A stretch of 64,000 nucleotides of DNA from Lacticaseibacillus casei DSM 20011 = JCM 1134 = ATCC 393 (GTDB lineage Bacteria > Bacillota > Bacilli > Lactobacillales > Lactobacillaceae). The notes under the pieces were generated by a model that saw nothing but the letters and a program-made list of their open reading frames with translations, ran no database searches and was not told the origin of the DNA. Shown here in pieces: positions 17,565-26,760 of this stretch (positions are counted from its first letter, which is position 1; every line of letters begins with the position of its first letter). Both the position numbers and the translations under genes were made by a program. The stretch lies in NCBI RefSeq assembly GCF_000829055.1, contig NZ_AP012544.1:2232001-2296000 (forward strand), read 5' to 3'.

Positions 17565-18665
17565 ATGGGGACACAATTGGGTTTTGATTGGCGTCAAATG
17601 GTTCATTCGCGGAAGAATCTTGCCTTGGCAGGGCTGTTTGTTGCGGCTTTTATCATTGGCTTTTTTGCTTTGATGTGGACGCATCGTTTGGATGTCGGAC
17701 AGACGGCACAGGCGACAGCGAATGCGGCGGTGGCTAATTACGCCGAATATAATCTGGACACGTTGAGTAAGTCGCAGAAGCCGTTGTTGGCGAATCTGGA
17801 CGCGCAGAATTCGGCAACCGGTGTGATTGGCTTGGGAATTAAGCTTGGTGAGCCCGATACAACGCGGAACGGCTTGCTGAGCTTACGCAATGCACAGCTG
17901 GCAATGCGGCAGCGGCATTTTAAAGCGATCAACACGATGCCATTGCCGCCGCTTCATCAGCTAAAAGGCGATGTTTTGACGCTCACAAGACTAAAGAATG
18001 ATGACAAACCTGCCGTTACCGGGGTGACAACCAGCAGTGCTTACATAGTCACTATCTTGCCTTATCTCAGTTGGCTCACCGGCGCAGCGGCTATTTTGCT
18101 TGCCTGCGATAGTTGGGTCGAACGGCGGCGCCACCAAACACTGATGACCGCACGTCCGTTAACGGCTGGCGTGGCCGGCAGCAGTCGGCTCCTGACATTA
18201 ACCGGATTTTATCTGCTTATTCTGGCGGTCGGCTTGCTGGTGATCGTTGCGTTGCCAGCAATGTTTAATGGCCTCGGCGATACTGCCTATCCGCTAGCGG
18301 CCATGGGTGAGACCTTACTGCCGCTTTGGCAATATCTTTTGCTGTTCGGTGGTCTGACTCTATTGGCAGGTATCTGGATCATTACTTGTTGCATGTTGAT
18401 TAACACATGGGTAACAAATGCTTATCTGACAACCTTCATTGTGACCGCAGCTGCTTTATTGCCACTTATGCTGCCGCAAGTCTTCCGCTGGCTTTGGTTC
18501 CTCCCTTTGCCGTATCTCGATAGTTACGCCACTTTAAGCGGCACGCTGGTTGACCGGCTCAATCAGCCGCTTGCCAGCGTGGGCGTCGGTGCAGCCCTGT
18601 TACTTGGCTGGGCCATCGTCAATCTGGGAATTTTCGGCTATCGCGTTAAAAAGGAGGATGCCTGA
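17565..18665 (+). CDS. ABC-2 type transporter permease, first of a pair
   Basis: 366 aa; ATG with GGAGG. One N-terminal helix (~22-40) is followed by an extracellular domain of ~120 residues and then about five helices, including YLSWLTGAAAILLACD and TFIVTAAALLPLML. It opens a three-gene ABC exporter operon: it overlaps the next permease in a TGATG arrangement, and an ATPase follows. Substrate unknown. Large external loops in both permeases are seen in exporters involved in peptide or antibiotic resistance. No sensor kinase is adjacent. Confidence 0.8.
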   Translation: MGTQLGFDWRQMVHSRKNLALAGLFVAAFIIGFFALMWTHRLDVGQTAQATANAAVANYAEYNLDTLSKSQKPLLANLDAQNSATGVIGLGIKLGEPDTTRNGLLSLRNAQLAMRQRHFKAINTMPLPPLHQLKGDVLTLTRLKNDDKPAVTGVTTSSAYIVTILPYLSWLTGAAAILLACDSWVERRRHQTLMTARPLTAGVAGSSRLLTLTGFYLLILAVGLLVIVALPAMFNGLGDTAYPLAAMGETLLPLWQYLLLFGGLTLLAGIWIITCCMLINTWVTNAYLTTFIVTAAALLPLMLPQVFRWLWFLPLPYLDSYATLSGTLVDRLNQPLASVGVGAALLLGWAIVNLGIFGYRVKKEDA

Positions 18666-19858
18666 TGCGCTATTTTCGGTTTCAACTCCACCAACTGCTC
18701 ACCAACCGCAAAAACTTAGCCGTCATCGGCATTACCTTGGTTGCGCTACTGTGTCAATTTGTCTTTTTTCCACCCAACAACGTGCCTGCCGAGCTGCCGA
18801 CAAGAAATGCGCTGACTCGCGATCGCGATAAAAATGTGGCTTTTGTCAATGAGCCTCATGGTCCCCTGACAGCTAAGTGGGTACCAGCTACCCGTGAGTT
18901 TGCCAACATCGAAACGCGCATGTTAAACGCCCAAAAGCAACAGCACACTCAGGCGTATGTGAAGGCAACCCTGCATTATCTGGCATTTTTAGGTCAAAAT
19001 GCCGCCAATCCCGATGCCCAATCCAGCCCGTTTCACTATCCGCTTTCCTATTATTTTGAGAATCGCCAGTACCCTGATGCCGACGCGGCCTTTGCCAATG
19101 CGACCATGTACCGTTCGCTGGAACCGCTAGCCAAACAAGCCCATCCCGACACGGCCACGGTTCAGCAACAGACTTTTTGGCAAACGCTGTTTCGCGGTGC
19201 GGCAGGCGGCTGGCTGACAGCTTTATTGATCGTCACGATTTTGTTTGCCAACGACTTGCTGACGAGCGAACAACGCCATCGCAGCATTGCCCGCTTATTG
19301 CCGGTCAGTCCCTGGCACGCTGTCAATACCAAAACATTCACGGTTTTCACAGCATTATCCGGCTTTTTAGTGCTGGCAGTCGCCATCATTGCGGCTTTTG
19401 TCATCCCCCAACACGGTCTGGGGTCATTGTCGGCCGCAATTGCGTATTATGCTAAAGATGGCATGTCGATTAAACTGGATCCCTTAGCGCTTGGCATTGC
19501 GTTGCCGACGATTCTTGGTCTAACCCTCTTGTTAATGTGGCTGTTCATTCGCCTGAACCTGTTGTGCCAGCTGCTTTTCCATAACGAGTTGGTCGGGCTG
19601 GTTGTCAGTGCCTTGTTACTATTTGGGGAGCCACTTTATTTCATGCACGGCATTGCCTTTTCGGTTCCACAAACAGCTTACTATCTGCCTGGTTACATGA
19701 ATCCGGCGGCAATCGTCAGCGGTTTACAGAATTTTCGTTACGATACGAGTCGCATGAGTCCGCTGGCTGCCGTCGTCGTTATTGGCAGTATGATTCTCAT
19801 GCTTGAACTCGTGCTGTTCATCGTCACGCATCGCCGGCGCGCCGCCATTATCAAGTAA
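18665..19858 (+). CDS. ABC-2 type transporter permease, second of a pair
   Basis: 397 aa. The ATG shares bases with the previous stop (TGATG), so translation is coupled; AAGGAGG lies inside the upstream gene. Topology mirrors its partner: one helix at ~20-37, an external domain of ~150 residues, then about five helices (GGWLTALLIVTILFAND, FLVLAVAIIAAFVIP, ILGLTLLLMWLFI and others) and a basic end. The two permeases probably form a heterodimer with the ATPase encoded next. Substrate unknown. Confidence 0.8.
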   Translation: MRYFRFQLHQLLTNRKNLAVIGITLVALLCQFVFFPPNNVPAELPTRNALTRDRDKNVAFVNEPHGPLTAKWVPATREFANIETRMLNAQKQQHTQAYVKATLHYLAFLGQNAANPDAQSSPFHYPLSYYFENRQYPDADAAFANATMYRSLEPLAKQAHPDTATVQQQTFWQTLFRGAAGGWLTALLIVTILFANDLLTSEQRHRSIARLLPVSPWHAVNTKTFTVFTALSGFLVLAVAIIAAFVIPQHGLGSLSAAIAYYAKDGMSIKLDPLALGIALPTILGLTLLLMWLFIRLNLLCQLLFHNELVGLVVSALLLFGEPLYFMHGIAFSVPQTAYYLPGYMNPAAIVSGLQNFRYDTSRMSPLAAVVVIGSMILMLELVLFIVTHRRRAAIIK

Positions 19859-19872
19859 ACGGAGGTCTCACA

Positions 19873-20751
19873 ATGGAACTGCAATTACAAAGTCTCGCTT
19901 TGAGTTTTAAAAATAAGCCGCATGTCATTGATAACATCAGTCTCACCATGAGCAGTGGCTCGATTGTGGGCATCGTGGCGCCTAATGGGACAGGTAAAAC
20001 CACCTTGTTGCGCCTGATCTTGAATGACCTCAAGCCGCAATCCGGTAAGGTTGTCTTAGACGGGCAAACCTATGGCAGTCAAAAGCAAAGCCTTGCGATG
20101 CATCGCCAAATGTGTCTTTTCCCGGTTCAAGACGACCTTTATCCCGACTTGTCTGGCAAAGCACATTTGGAATATTATGCGCGGCTTTGGCATAACCGGA
20201 AAAAAAGCGTCAAGCAAATCATCACGGCTCTGGATATGCACGATTATGTCAATCAGCCGGTGCGTACCTATTCGATGGGGATGAAACAGCGGCTTTGCTT
20301 CGGCATGGTCATGGCCGCAAACACGCCGATCATGCTGCTGGATGAATTCATGAACGGTTTGGACACCATCAACGTCGCGCGCATGTCGCGAATTCTGCGC
20401 GGCTTGCGGGCGGAAGGTAAGCTGATCATCACTGTGTCGCACTTATTGAACAATCTGCAGGGCTATGCTGACCTGATCTACTTTATGCGTGATGGTAAAA
20501 TCATCAAAACGATCGATCAGCACGAGCAGCAGCCGCTGTACATCCAAGTGGCGGCCGACAACGCCAACCGTCTGCCGCGAATGCCATGGCAACATTACCC
20601 GAATGGCCTATTGGTTTTGTCGGTTAATGAACTTCCCGGCCAACATTTCAATCAACTGTTGTTGGGACTTGCCGCACATCACATTGCTTTTAAATTGGCG
20701 CCGCTGGATCTTGACACTTACTTCAATGAATTTTACGAAGCCGAGCGTTAA
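19873..20751 (+). CDS. ABC transporter ATP-binding protein
   Basis: 292 aa; GGAGG precedes ATG, 14 bp after the second permease gene. Walker A APNGTGKTT, signature YSMGMKQRLCFG, and Walker B IMLLDEF with NGLD. The usual Pro after DE is Phe and the signature reads SMGMKQ, as in several BcrA-like proteins. The H-loop histidine is in TVSHLLNNL. It energises the two permeases upstream. A C-terminal extension of ~70 residues is typical of this exporter class. Confidence 0.85.
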   Translation: MELQLQSLALSFKNKPHVIDNISLTMSSGSIVGIVAPNGTGKTTLLRLILNDLKPQSGKVVLDGQTYGSQKQSLAMHRQMCLFPVQDDLYPDLSGKAHLEYYARLWHNRKKSVKQIITALDMHDYVNQPVRTYSMGMKQRLCFGMVMAANTPIMLLDEFMNGLDTINVARMSRILRGLRAEGKLIITVSHLLNNLQGYADLIYFMRDGKIIKTIDQHEQQPLYIQVAADNANRLPRMPWQHYPNGLLVLSVNELPGQHFNQLLLGLAAHHIAFKLAPLDLDTYFNEFYEAER

Positions 20752-20911
20752 TTGACAGTTTGTCCTAATGACCCAAAACCGCTTACCCGCGGCTTTCGTT
20801 GCTTAATGACAATGATCACGCGGAATTTCGTAAAATGAATTAAGCATATCTGCCTTACATTGGCGCATGTTTCTGCTACAATGGCGTTATTACTTTTCAG
20901 GGGGTGCACGA

Positions 20912-22946
20912 ATGGCGTCAGGCTTGGCTGCTAATAAGAAGCTGAAGCATAAAATTTCTGCCGCGGCTTTACTTGTAACACTCGGTGTTGTTTATGGAGA
21001 TATCGGAACATCGCCGCTTTATGTTATGAAGTCAATCGTTGCCGGAAACGGTGGCATGGGACATTTTGATACCGATTTTTTGGTCGGCTCTGTTTCGTTA
21101 ATCTTCTGGACCTTGCTCATCATCACGACGATCAAGTATGTTTTGATCGCATTGCGGGCTGACAACAACGGTGAAGGTGGTATTTTTGCCTTGTACACGC
21201 TGGTTAGTCCTGCCAGCCATGATCGGCGGGGCCGCTTTGTTGGCTGATGGCATGTTGACGCCGGCTGTGACGGTGACAACGGCGATTGAAGGGCTCAAAG
21301 GCGTCCACATCAATGGCAATATTCTGATTGACAATCAGCAACAAGTCATTTGGGTTACGATTTTCATCATCACCTTTTTGTTCTTCATTCAGCGCTTTGG
21401 TACTGATCTCATCGGTAAGGCGTTCGGCCCCATTATGTTTGTGTGGTTCACCTTTTTAGGCGTTGCCGGCTTTCTCGCATTGTCAAAAGACTGGTCAATG
21501 TTACGCGCCTTGAATCCATACTACGCACTGCGTTTGCTGGTTAGCCCGGATAATAAAATGGGTCTGTTTATTTTAGGCAGCATTTTCCTGGCGACCACCG
21601 GGGCTGAAGCGTTGTATTCGGACATGGGCCATGTGGGGCGTGGCAACATATACTTAAGCTGGCCTTATGTTAATATCTGTCTGGTGTTGAACTACTTTGG
21701 CCAGGCAGTGTGGCTGGACCGCAATTCGCACGTGACAGCGTTCAATAAAATCAGTGATTTCAACCCGTTCTTTCAGATGTTGCCGGAAAGTATCCGGCTG
21801 GGTGCGATTATTTTGGCAACCTTAGCTGCGATTATTGCGTCACAGGCTTTGATTTCCGGTTCTTACACGTTAGTCTCCGAAGCCATTAAACTGCGCTTCC
21901 TACCGCGGTTGCACATTGTTTATCCAACCCGGCTTAAAGGCCAGCTGTACATCCCGGTTGTTAACACCATTTTGTGGGTAGCGTGCCTGGCAATCATCGC
22001 CTACTTCAAGACCAGCGCCGAAATGGAAGGTGCCTACGGATTGGCCATCACGATTACCATGTTGATGACCACCTTGCTGCTTTATCAATACTTACGGGTC
22101 CACCACGCGCCAACTGTGATCGCATTAGGCACCTTGATTTTCTTCGGTGCCATTGAAACGGTATTCTTCATCTCCAGTGCCGTTAAGTTTCTCCATGGCG
22201 GCTATGTCACCGCAATGATTGCCTTTGTGATCCTAGCGATTATGTTTGTCTGGCAATACGGCGGTCGGATTCGCGACGACAACACGTACCGGGCAGAAAT
22301 GGCTTCACTATTCGCTTATAAAAAACAGCTTTCCGAATTACGTAGCGATCCGAACTATCCGACTTATACCACCAATTTGGTGTATATGACCCAGATTGCC
22401 AATGACCACTACATCAAAAAAGAAATCCTGTACTCGATTCTGGATAAACGGCCAAAACGTGCCCAGGTTTATTGGTTTGTAACGGTCAACGTTACCGATG
22501 AACCTTACACAGCCGAATACACGACTGACACTTACGGCACCGACTACATGGTCAATGTCCAACTGTTCCTAGGCTTCCGGATGGAGCAACAGGTCAACGT
22601 TTTCCTGCGGCAGATTGTCAATGACATGATGCGCGAAGGCGAATTGCCAACCCAGCCGCAGAAATACACCACCATCCCAGATCGACAGGTCGGTGATTGG
22701 ACGTTTGTACTTTTACACGAAGAGCTGTCACCACAGACTCAGATCAAAGGCTTCCAGAAAACCATCATTCAGGCGCGGTTATGGCTCCAGCGTGTGACCG
22801 TTTCGCCAGCTCAGTGGTTCGGCCTGGAATATGCCGATACACTCGATGAGACCGTACCGCTTGTGCTTGGGAAGATTCCGATTACCAAGTTAACGCGACT
22901 AAGCAGGTCGCAGGTTGATGCTCAGGCGGAAGACGAAGACGATTAA
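20912..22946 (+). pseudogene. kup: Potassium uptake protein Kup, frameshifted
   Basis: Two overlapping frames together encode KUP/HAK-type K+ transport. The first starts at ATG 20912 (GGGGG upstream) and holds [17 protein letters not shown] and the first helices up to [12 protein letters not shown]. From ~21200 the protein continues one frame over with [19 protein letters not shown] to the normal C-terminus at 22946. The cytoplasmic linker that usually separates TLV from WLVLPA in this family is missing. A small deletion, not a multiple of three, between two short TGGT repeats would explain both the lost residues and the frame change. As written, the transporter is non-functional. Confidence 0.85.
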
Positions 22947-22961
22947 GTCGAAAATCAAATC

Positions 22962-23020
22962 AAAAAGGTGCACCACAAGTCATGAAGCAAGTTTTACTGC
23001 TGACTTGGGTGCACCTTTTT
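22962..23020. terminator. Bidirectional terminator between kup and ppdK
   Basis: aaaaaggtgcacc pairs with ggtgcaccttttt, with inner acaagtca/tgacttg pairing. A- and T-runs at the two ends suit both convergent genes. Confidence 0.9.
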
Positions 23021-23077
23021 ATATGGTCTGAATCGCGATCATTTGACTGCGATTATTTTTACATCGGTCATTACGGA

Positions 23078-25705
23078 TTACGAACGGGCCTTTGCCTTTT
23101 TCGTGGCCCGCAACGTTGCCTGGGCTGCGGCCAGCCGCGCAACGGGGACGCGGTATGGTGAGCAGGAAACGTAGCTGACGCCGATGCTGTCAAAGAATGT
23201 GACTGAATCCGGATCGCCACCGACTTCGCCGCAGACACCGATTGGCAACTGCGATTTTGTCGCGCGGCCTTTGTCAATTGCCATCTTCATCAACGTGCCA
23301 ACGCCTTCTGTATCAACCGTTTGGAATGGATCGGCTGGCAGGATTTTCTTTTCCAGGTAGGCTGGCAGGAATGAGCCGACATCGTCACGCGAGTAGCCGA
23401 AGGTCAACTGGGTGAGATCGTTGGTGCCGAAGCTGAAGAAATCGGCAGCGTTGGCGATAGCGTCAGCGGTGACACATGCGCGCGGTGTTTCGATCATCGT
23501 TCCGACTTCATACGTCACCTGAATGCCTTTAGCTGAGGCCATCTGTTCGATTTCGTTGCTAACCAGTCGGCGTACCCAACGCAATTCGGTTTCCGAGTTA
23601 GTGAGCGGAATCATGATATGCGGCGTCACCGTGACGCCTTCATCGGCTATCCGGAAGACCGCATGCATCATCGCCCGAACCTGCATGGCGTAGATGTCCG
23701 GGAAGGTAACGGCTAAGCGATCGCCGCGATGGCCTAGCATCGGATTGACTTCTTTCAGCGCCGCCATCCGCTCGCGTAACTGGTTCTGCTCTAGACCCAG
23801 CTCATTGGCCACTTCGTTAATTTTGCGTAAGTCATGCGGGAGAAATTCATGTAATGGCGGATCCAGTAAGCGAATTGTGACACTTTTACCTGCTGCCAGA
23901 CGATATAAATCGTAGAAATCCTGTTCCTGCATTTTCTCTAAGGCAGCCAGCGGTGCTTTGCGGCCTTCCGCATCTTTTGCCAAAATCAGCCGCCGCATTT
24001 GCAACAACCGCTCCGGCTGGAAAAACATGTGCTCGGTCCGAGTTAGCCCGATGCCATCTGCACCAAAAGCCAGTGCCTGCTGCAGATCCTTTGGCGTGTC
24101 GGCATTGGTGTAAACACCCATCCGACTCGCTGCTTTGGCCCAGTCCAACAAGGTGGCCAGGCTTTCCTTAACCATGGCGGTGGTTGTGATGCGCCCGCGA
24201 TAAAGGTGCCCGGTTGTGCCATCGACCGATACCCAATCGCCTTCATGAAGCACGATGTCACCAACCGTGGCTGTTTTGGCATGTTCATCGACACTCAGCG
24301 CGTGCATCCGCACGACGCCGGTGGCTCCCATGCCGCGGGCAACCACCGCTGCGTGTGAGGTCATGCCGCCGCGAGCGGTGACAATCGCCTGACTGACGAT
24401 CATCCCTTCAATGTCCTCCGGTGAGGTGTCCTGCCGCATCAAAATAACCTGATGACCGGCTTCGTGCGCGGCTTTGGCCTCCGCAGCGGTGAAGTAAACT
24501 TCACCGGTGGCCGCACCGGGTGATGACGGCAACCCGGTGGCCAACACATCATGGGCGGCCAATGCCTGCGGATCAAACTCCGGATGCAACATGTCACTGA
24601 GCGATTTCGGCTCAATCCGCATTAAGGCTTCCTGCCGATCAATTAGCCCTTCATTGACCAAATCGACGGCAATTTTAACCGCAGCAGCCGGCGTCCGTTT
24701 TCCGTTACGCGCCTGCAAGAGATAGAGTTCGCCGTGTTCGATCGTGAATTCAAGATCCTGCATGTCGCGATAATGCTGCTCCAAAGTCGTGGCGATCGCA
24801 GCTAGCTGATCGTAGACTTCTGGCATTTGCTCATGCAAGACCGCAACGGGTTGCGGCGTCCGCACGCCGGAGACAACATCCTCACCTTGGGCATTTAAAA
24901 GATACTCACCAAACAAGGCGCGTTCGCCGGTCGCCGGATCACGGGTAAAGGCCACCCCGGTACCGGAATCTTCACCGGCGTTGCCGAAAACCATGGTCTG
25001 CACATTAACGGCTGTGCCCAAATCTTCAGGAATATGATTTTCGCGCCGATAAATCACTGCGCGCCGATTGTTCCACGATTCAAACACCGCAACAATCGCC
25101 GCTAAGATTTGGGCTTTGGGCGATTGCGGGAACGATTTGCCTGCGTCTGTGTAAAGCTGCTTGAATGCCTGGATAATCCGCTTCAGGTCATCTGTGGTTA
25201 AGGCCAGATCAGATGTGTACCCCTTTTCCTGTTTGATCGCGGTCAAAACATCATCAAACGCACTTTCTGATAGGCCGTAGACAACATTCCCGAACATGGC
25301 CAGCAGGCGGCGATAACTATCATAGGCGAAACGCGTATCCGCCGTCAGCGTTGCCAGCGCCTGCACGGTTTGGTCATTCAACCCGATATTCAAAATCGTG
25401 TCCATCATGCCCGGCATCGAGATCGGTGCGCCGGAACGAACCGAAACCAGCAGTGGCGCGGTCGGGTCGTCGAAACGTTTTCCGGTCGCCTGTTCCAATG
25501 CCTGCAAATGCTGATCCAGCTCGGCCAACAAGGCGTCTGACAGACCATGTTGTTGCTGATAGTCGTGGCAGGCCGCCGTTGTCATGGTGAATCCCGGAGG
25601 AACCGGTAATCCATGATTCGTCATTTCGGCAAGGTTAGCCCCTTTGCCGCGCAATAAAGCCCGCATCTCCATGTTGCCTTCCGCAAACGCATAGATTTGT
25701 TTCAT
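23078..25705 (-). CDS. ppdK: Pyruvate, phosphate dikinase
   Basis: 875 aa from the ATG at 25703-25705, chosen for its GGAGG 7 nt ahead. It interconverts pyruvate, ATP and phosphate with PEP, AMP and pyrophosphate. N-terminal ATP-grasp domain (RGKGANLAEM, SVRSGAPISMPGMMDT); central phosphohistidine domain with catalytic His in GGMTSHAAVVARGMG (~450); C-terminal TIM barrel with TRTEHMFF, GTNDLTQLTFG and the proton-donating Cys in PIGVCGEVGGDP. Full length for the family. Its CcpN-like regulator is encoded 160 bp upstream on the same strand, and the promoter between carries a cre and an inverted repeat. No PpdK regulatory kinase (DUF299) gene is nearby. Likely role: gluconeogenic PEP supply or PPi use. 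Confidence 0.95.
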   Translation of the reverse strand: MKQIYAFAEGNMEMRALLRGKGANLAEMTNHGLPVPPGFTMTTAACHDYQQQHGLSDALLAELDQHLQALEQATGKRFDDPTAPLLVSVRSGAPISMPGMMDTILNIGLNDQTVQALATLTADTRFAYDSYRRLLAMFGNVVYGLSESAFDDVLTAIKQEKGYTSDLALTTDDLKRIIQAFKQLYTDAGKSFPQSPKAQILAAIVAVFESWNNRRAVIYRRENHIPEDLGTAVNVQTMVFGNAGEDSGTGVAFTRDPATGERALFGEYLLNAQGEDVVSGVRTPQPVAVLHEQMPEVYDQLAAIATTLEQHYRDMQDLEFTIEHGELYLLQARNGKRTPAAAVKIAVDLVNEGLIDRQEALMRIEPKSLSDMLHPEFDPQALAAHDVLATGLPSSPGAATGEVYFTAAEAKAAHEAGHQVILMRQDTSPEDIEGMIVSQAIVTARGGMTSHAAVVARGMGATGVVRMHALSVDEHAKTATVGDIVLHEGDWVSVDGTTGHLYRGRITTTAMVKESLATLLDWAKAASRMGVYTNADTPKDLQQALAFGADGIGLTRTEHMFFQPERLLQMRRLILAKDAEGRKAPLAALEKMQEQDFYDLYRLAAGKSVTIRLLDPPLHEFLPHDLRKINEVANELGLEQNQLRERMAALKEVNPMLGHRGDRLAVTFPDIYAMQVRAMMHAVFRIADEGVTVTPHIMIPLTNSETELRWVRRLVSNEIEQMASAKGIQVTYEVGTMIETPRACVTADAIANAADFFSFGTNDLTQLTFGYSRDDVGSFLPAYLEKKILPADPFQTVDTEGVGTLMKMAIDKGRATKSQLPIGVCGEVGGDPDSVTFFDSIGVSYVSCSPYRVPVARLAAAQATLRATKKAKARS

Positions 25706-25735
25706 CACAAATCCTCCCATTCGTTAAATATGACG

Positions 25736-25792
25736 TTATATATGTTCGATATATAATGTATTATTTAGTTCCGAAAAATGCAAGCGTTTACA
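25736..25792 (-). promoter_or_regulatory. ppdK: ppdK promoter with overlapping cre site and inverted-repeat operator
   Basis: On the minus strand: -35 TTGCAT (25783-25778), 17-bp spacer, -10 TACATT (25760-25755). A cre site, ATGCAAGCGTTTACA on the plus strand (25778-25792), covers the -35 and fits WTGNAANCGNWNNCW exactly. A perfect inverted repeat TTATATAT-gttcg-ATATATAA (25736-25756) covers the start point and touches the -10. The repeat is the best candidate operator for the adjacent CcpN-like protein. Confidence 0.6.
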
Positions 25793-25831
25793 CTCGAAAA
25801 TTGGCCTATTTCTTTTAATTTTTTTTAAAGC

Positions 25832-25868
25832 AAAAAAAAAGCTGCTGGTAGTATTCGCCAAACAGCTT
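25832..25868 (-). terminator. Terminator of the CcpN-like regulator gene
   Basis: Minus strand aagctgtttgg...ccagcagctt followed by nine Ts. The stem overlaps the stop codon. Confidence 0.8.
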
Positions 25869-26442
25869 ATGGGGAAAGGGTTTCAATCAGATATTTAAAA
25901 ATACGATTCTTGGTAATCTTTCCGATGACATGCGTGTCACCCCGGTTTTGGACTACTGGCAACGAATCAACGTTGTGTTTGAGCAGCAACTTGCTGGCGT
26001 CCATAATCGTGGTATCCGCCGTCACGGTGACAACATTGGGCATGCGCGTCATCACGATACTGGCAGGCAGCGTCGTGTCGCGACCAGTAAAGCTGGCCCG
26101 CAGCAAATCCTTACGCGAAATCAAACCAACCAAGGCGCCGTCATCATCCAGTACATACAAGGAACCGACATCGGCGATAAAAAGATTGGTCACCGCTTCT
26201 TCCATCGAGGTCGTGAGCTTGATTTCCGTTGGTGGAAGCAGGATTTTGGCAATGGCCGTTTTAAACAACGCCTCATTGCCGGCCGGTAAAATGCTGGCAC
26301 CCTGGTAAGCGTAACCTACTTTAGGCCGGGCATCCAGAATGCCAATCGTTGTCAGCAGACGCAAATCGGCCCGAATCGTGGCCAAACTGATTTTTAACTT
26401 GGCCGCTAATGTTTCCCCGGTCATGGGGCTGTCAGCTTTCAA
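25867..26442 (-). CDS. CcpN/YqfL-type transcriptional regulator with HTH and CBS domains
   Basis: 191 aa from the TTG at 26440-26442; the frame continues upstream. N-terminal winged helix (GETLAAKLKISLATIRADLRLL), then two CBS domains (~75-130 and ~135-188) that in CcpN sense adenine nucleotides. In Bacillus, CcpN represses gluconeogenic genes on glycolytic carbon; here the neighbour to control is ppdK. Thirteen further in-frame codons (TQLTKRQRKIVQL), matching the normal first helix of the family, begin at ACG 26479-26481, 8 nt after AGGAGG. This suggests the natural start was there and is now an ACG or a mutated ATG. Confidence 0.8.
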   Translation of the reverse strand: MKADSPMTGETLAAKLKISLATIRADLRLLTTIGILDARPKVGYAYQGASILPAGNEALFKTAIAKILLPPTEIKLTTSMEEAVTNLFIADVGSLYVLDDDGALVGLISRKDLLRASFTGRDTTLPASIVMTRMPNVVTVTADTTIMDASKLLLKHNVDSLPVVQNRGDTHVIGKITKNRIFKYLIETLSP

Positions 26443-26545
26443 CAGCTGAACAATTTTACGTTGACGTTTGGTAAGTTGCGTAGGTGCCCCCTCCTTTTTA
26501 TAATTAACAGTATAACATTTTTAGGATCTATAAAATCAAACATCG

Positions 26546-26574
26546 TTGACAAAGATAGTTGCTGGCGATATCCT
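26546..26574 (+). promoter_or_regulatory. Strong promoter for a candidate small RNA
   Basis: TTGACA (26546-26551), 17-bp spacer, TATCCT (26569-26574). It points away from the CcpN-like gene into a region without an open frame. Confidence 0.55.
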
Positions 26575-26580
26575 CATTTC

Positions 26581-26677
26581 AGGAAGAGGGTTCATTCAAT
26601 CGCCACGGACTTATCACCCGTAACAAGCGGTAGCACGTGATTTGCAGCTAGCAAACAATGTTTGCTAGCTGTTTTTT
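26581..26677 (+). ncRNA. Candidate small RNA of about 97 nt
   Basis: The region begins ~7 nt after a consensus promoter and ends in a perfect 12-bp terminator stem, cagctagcaaac/gtttgctagctg, followed by TTTTTT (26645-26677). No credible ORF with a ribosome site lies inside. A GGAAGAGGG segment near the 5' end is purine-rich. It is divergent from the ppdK regulator and convergent with gpmA. Only promoter and terminator support it; expression is untested. Confidence 0.45.
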
Positions 26678-26680
26678 CGC

Positions 26681-26722
26681 AAAAAAACAAGTTACATGGT
26701 GCATTGAGCATTGTAACTTGTT
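26681..26722 (-). terminator. Terminator of gpmA
   Basis: Minus strand aacaagttacaatgctcaat...catgtaacttgttttttt: a 10-11 bp stem plus T-run, just after the gpmA stop. Confidence 0.8.
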
Positions 26723-26760
26723 CTGCGATACTGATTTTTTAGACAACGCCTAAGCTGCCT

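Noticed and set aside
21171..22946. Independent shorter Kup gene
   Set aside because: The start lies inside the first Kup frame without a ribosome site; it lacks the first helices and is the 3' part of a frameshifted gene.
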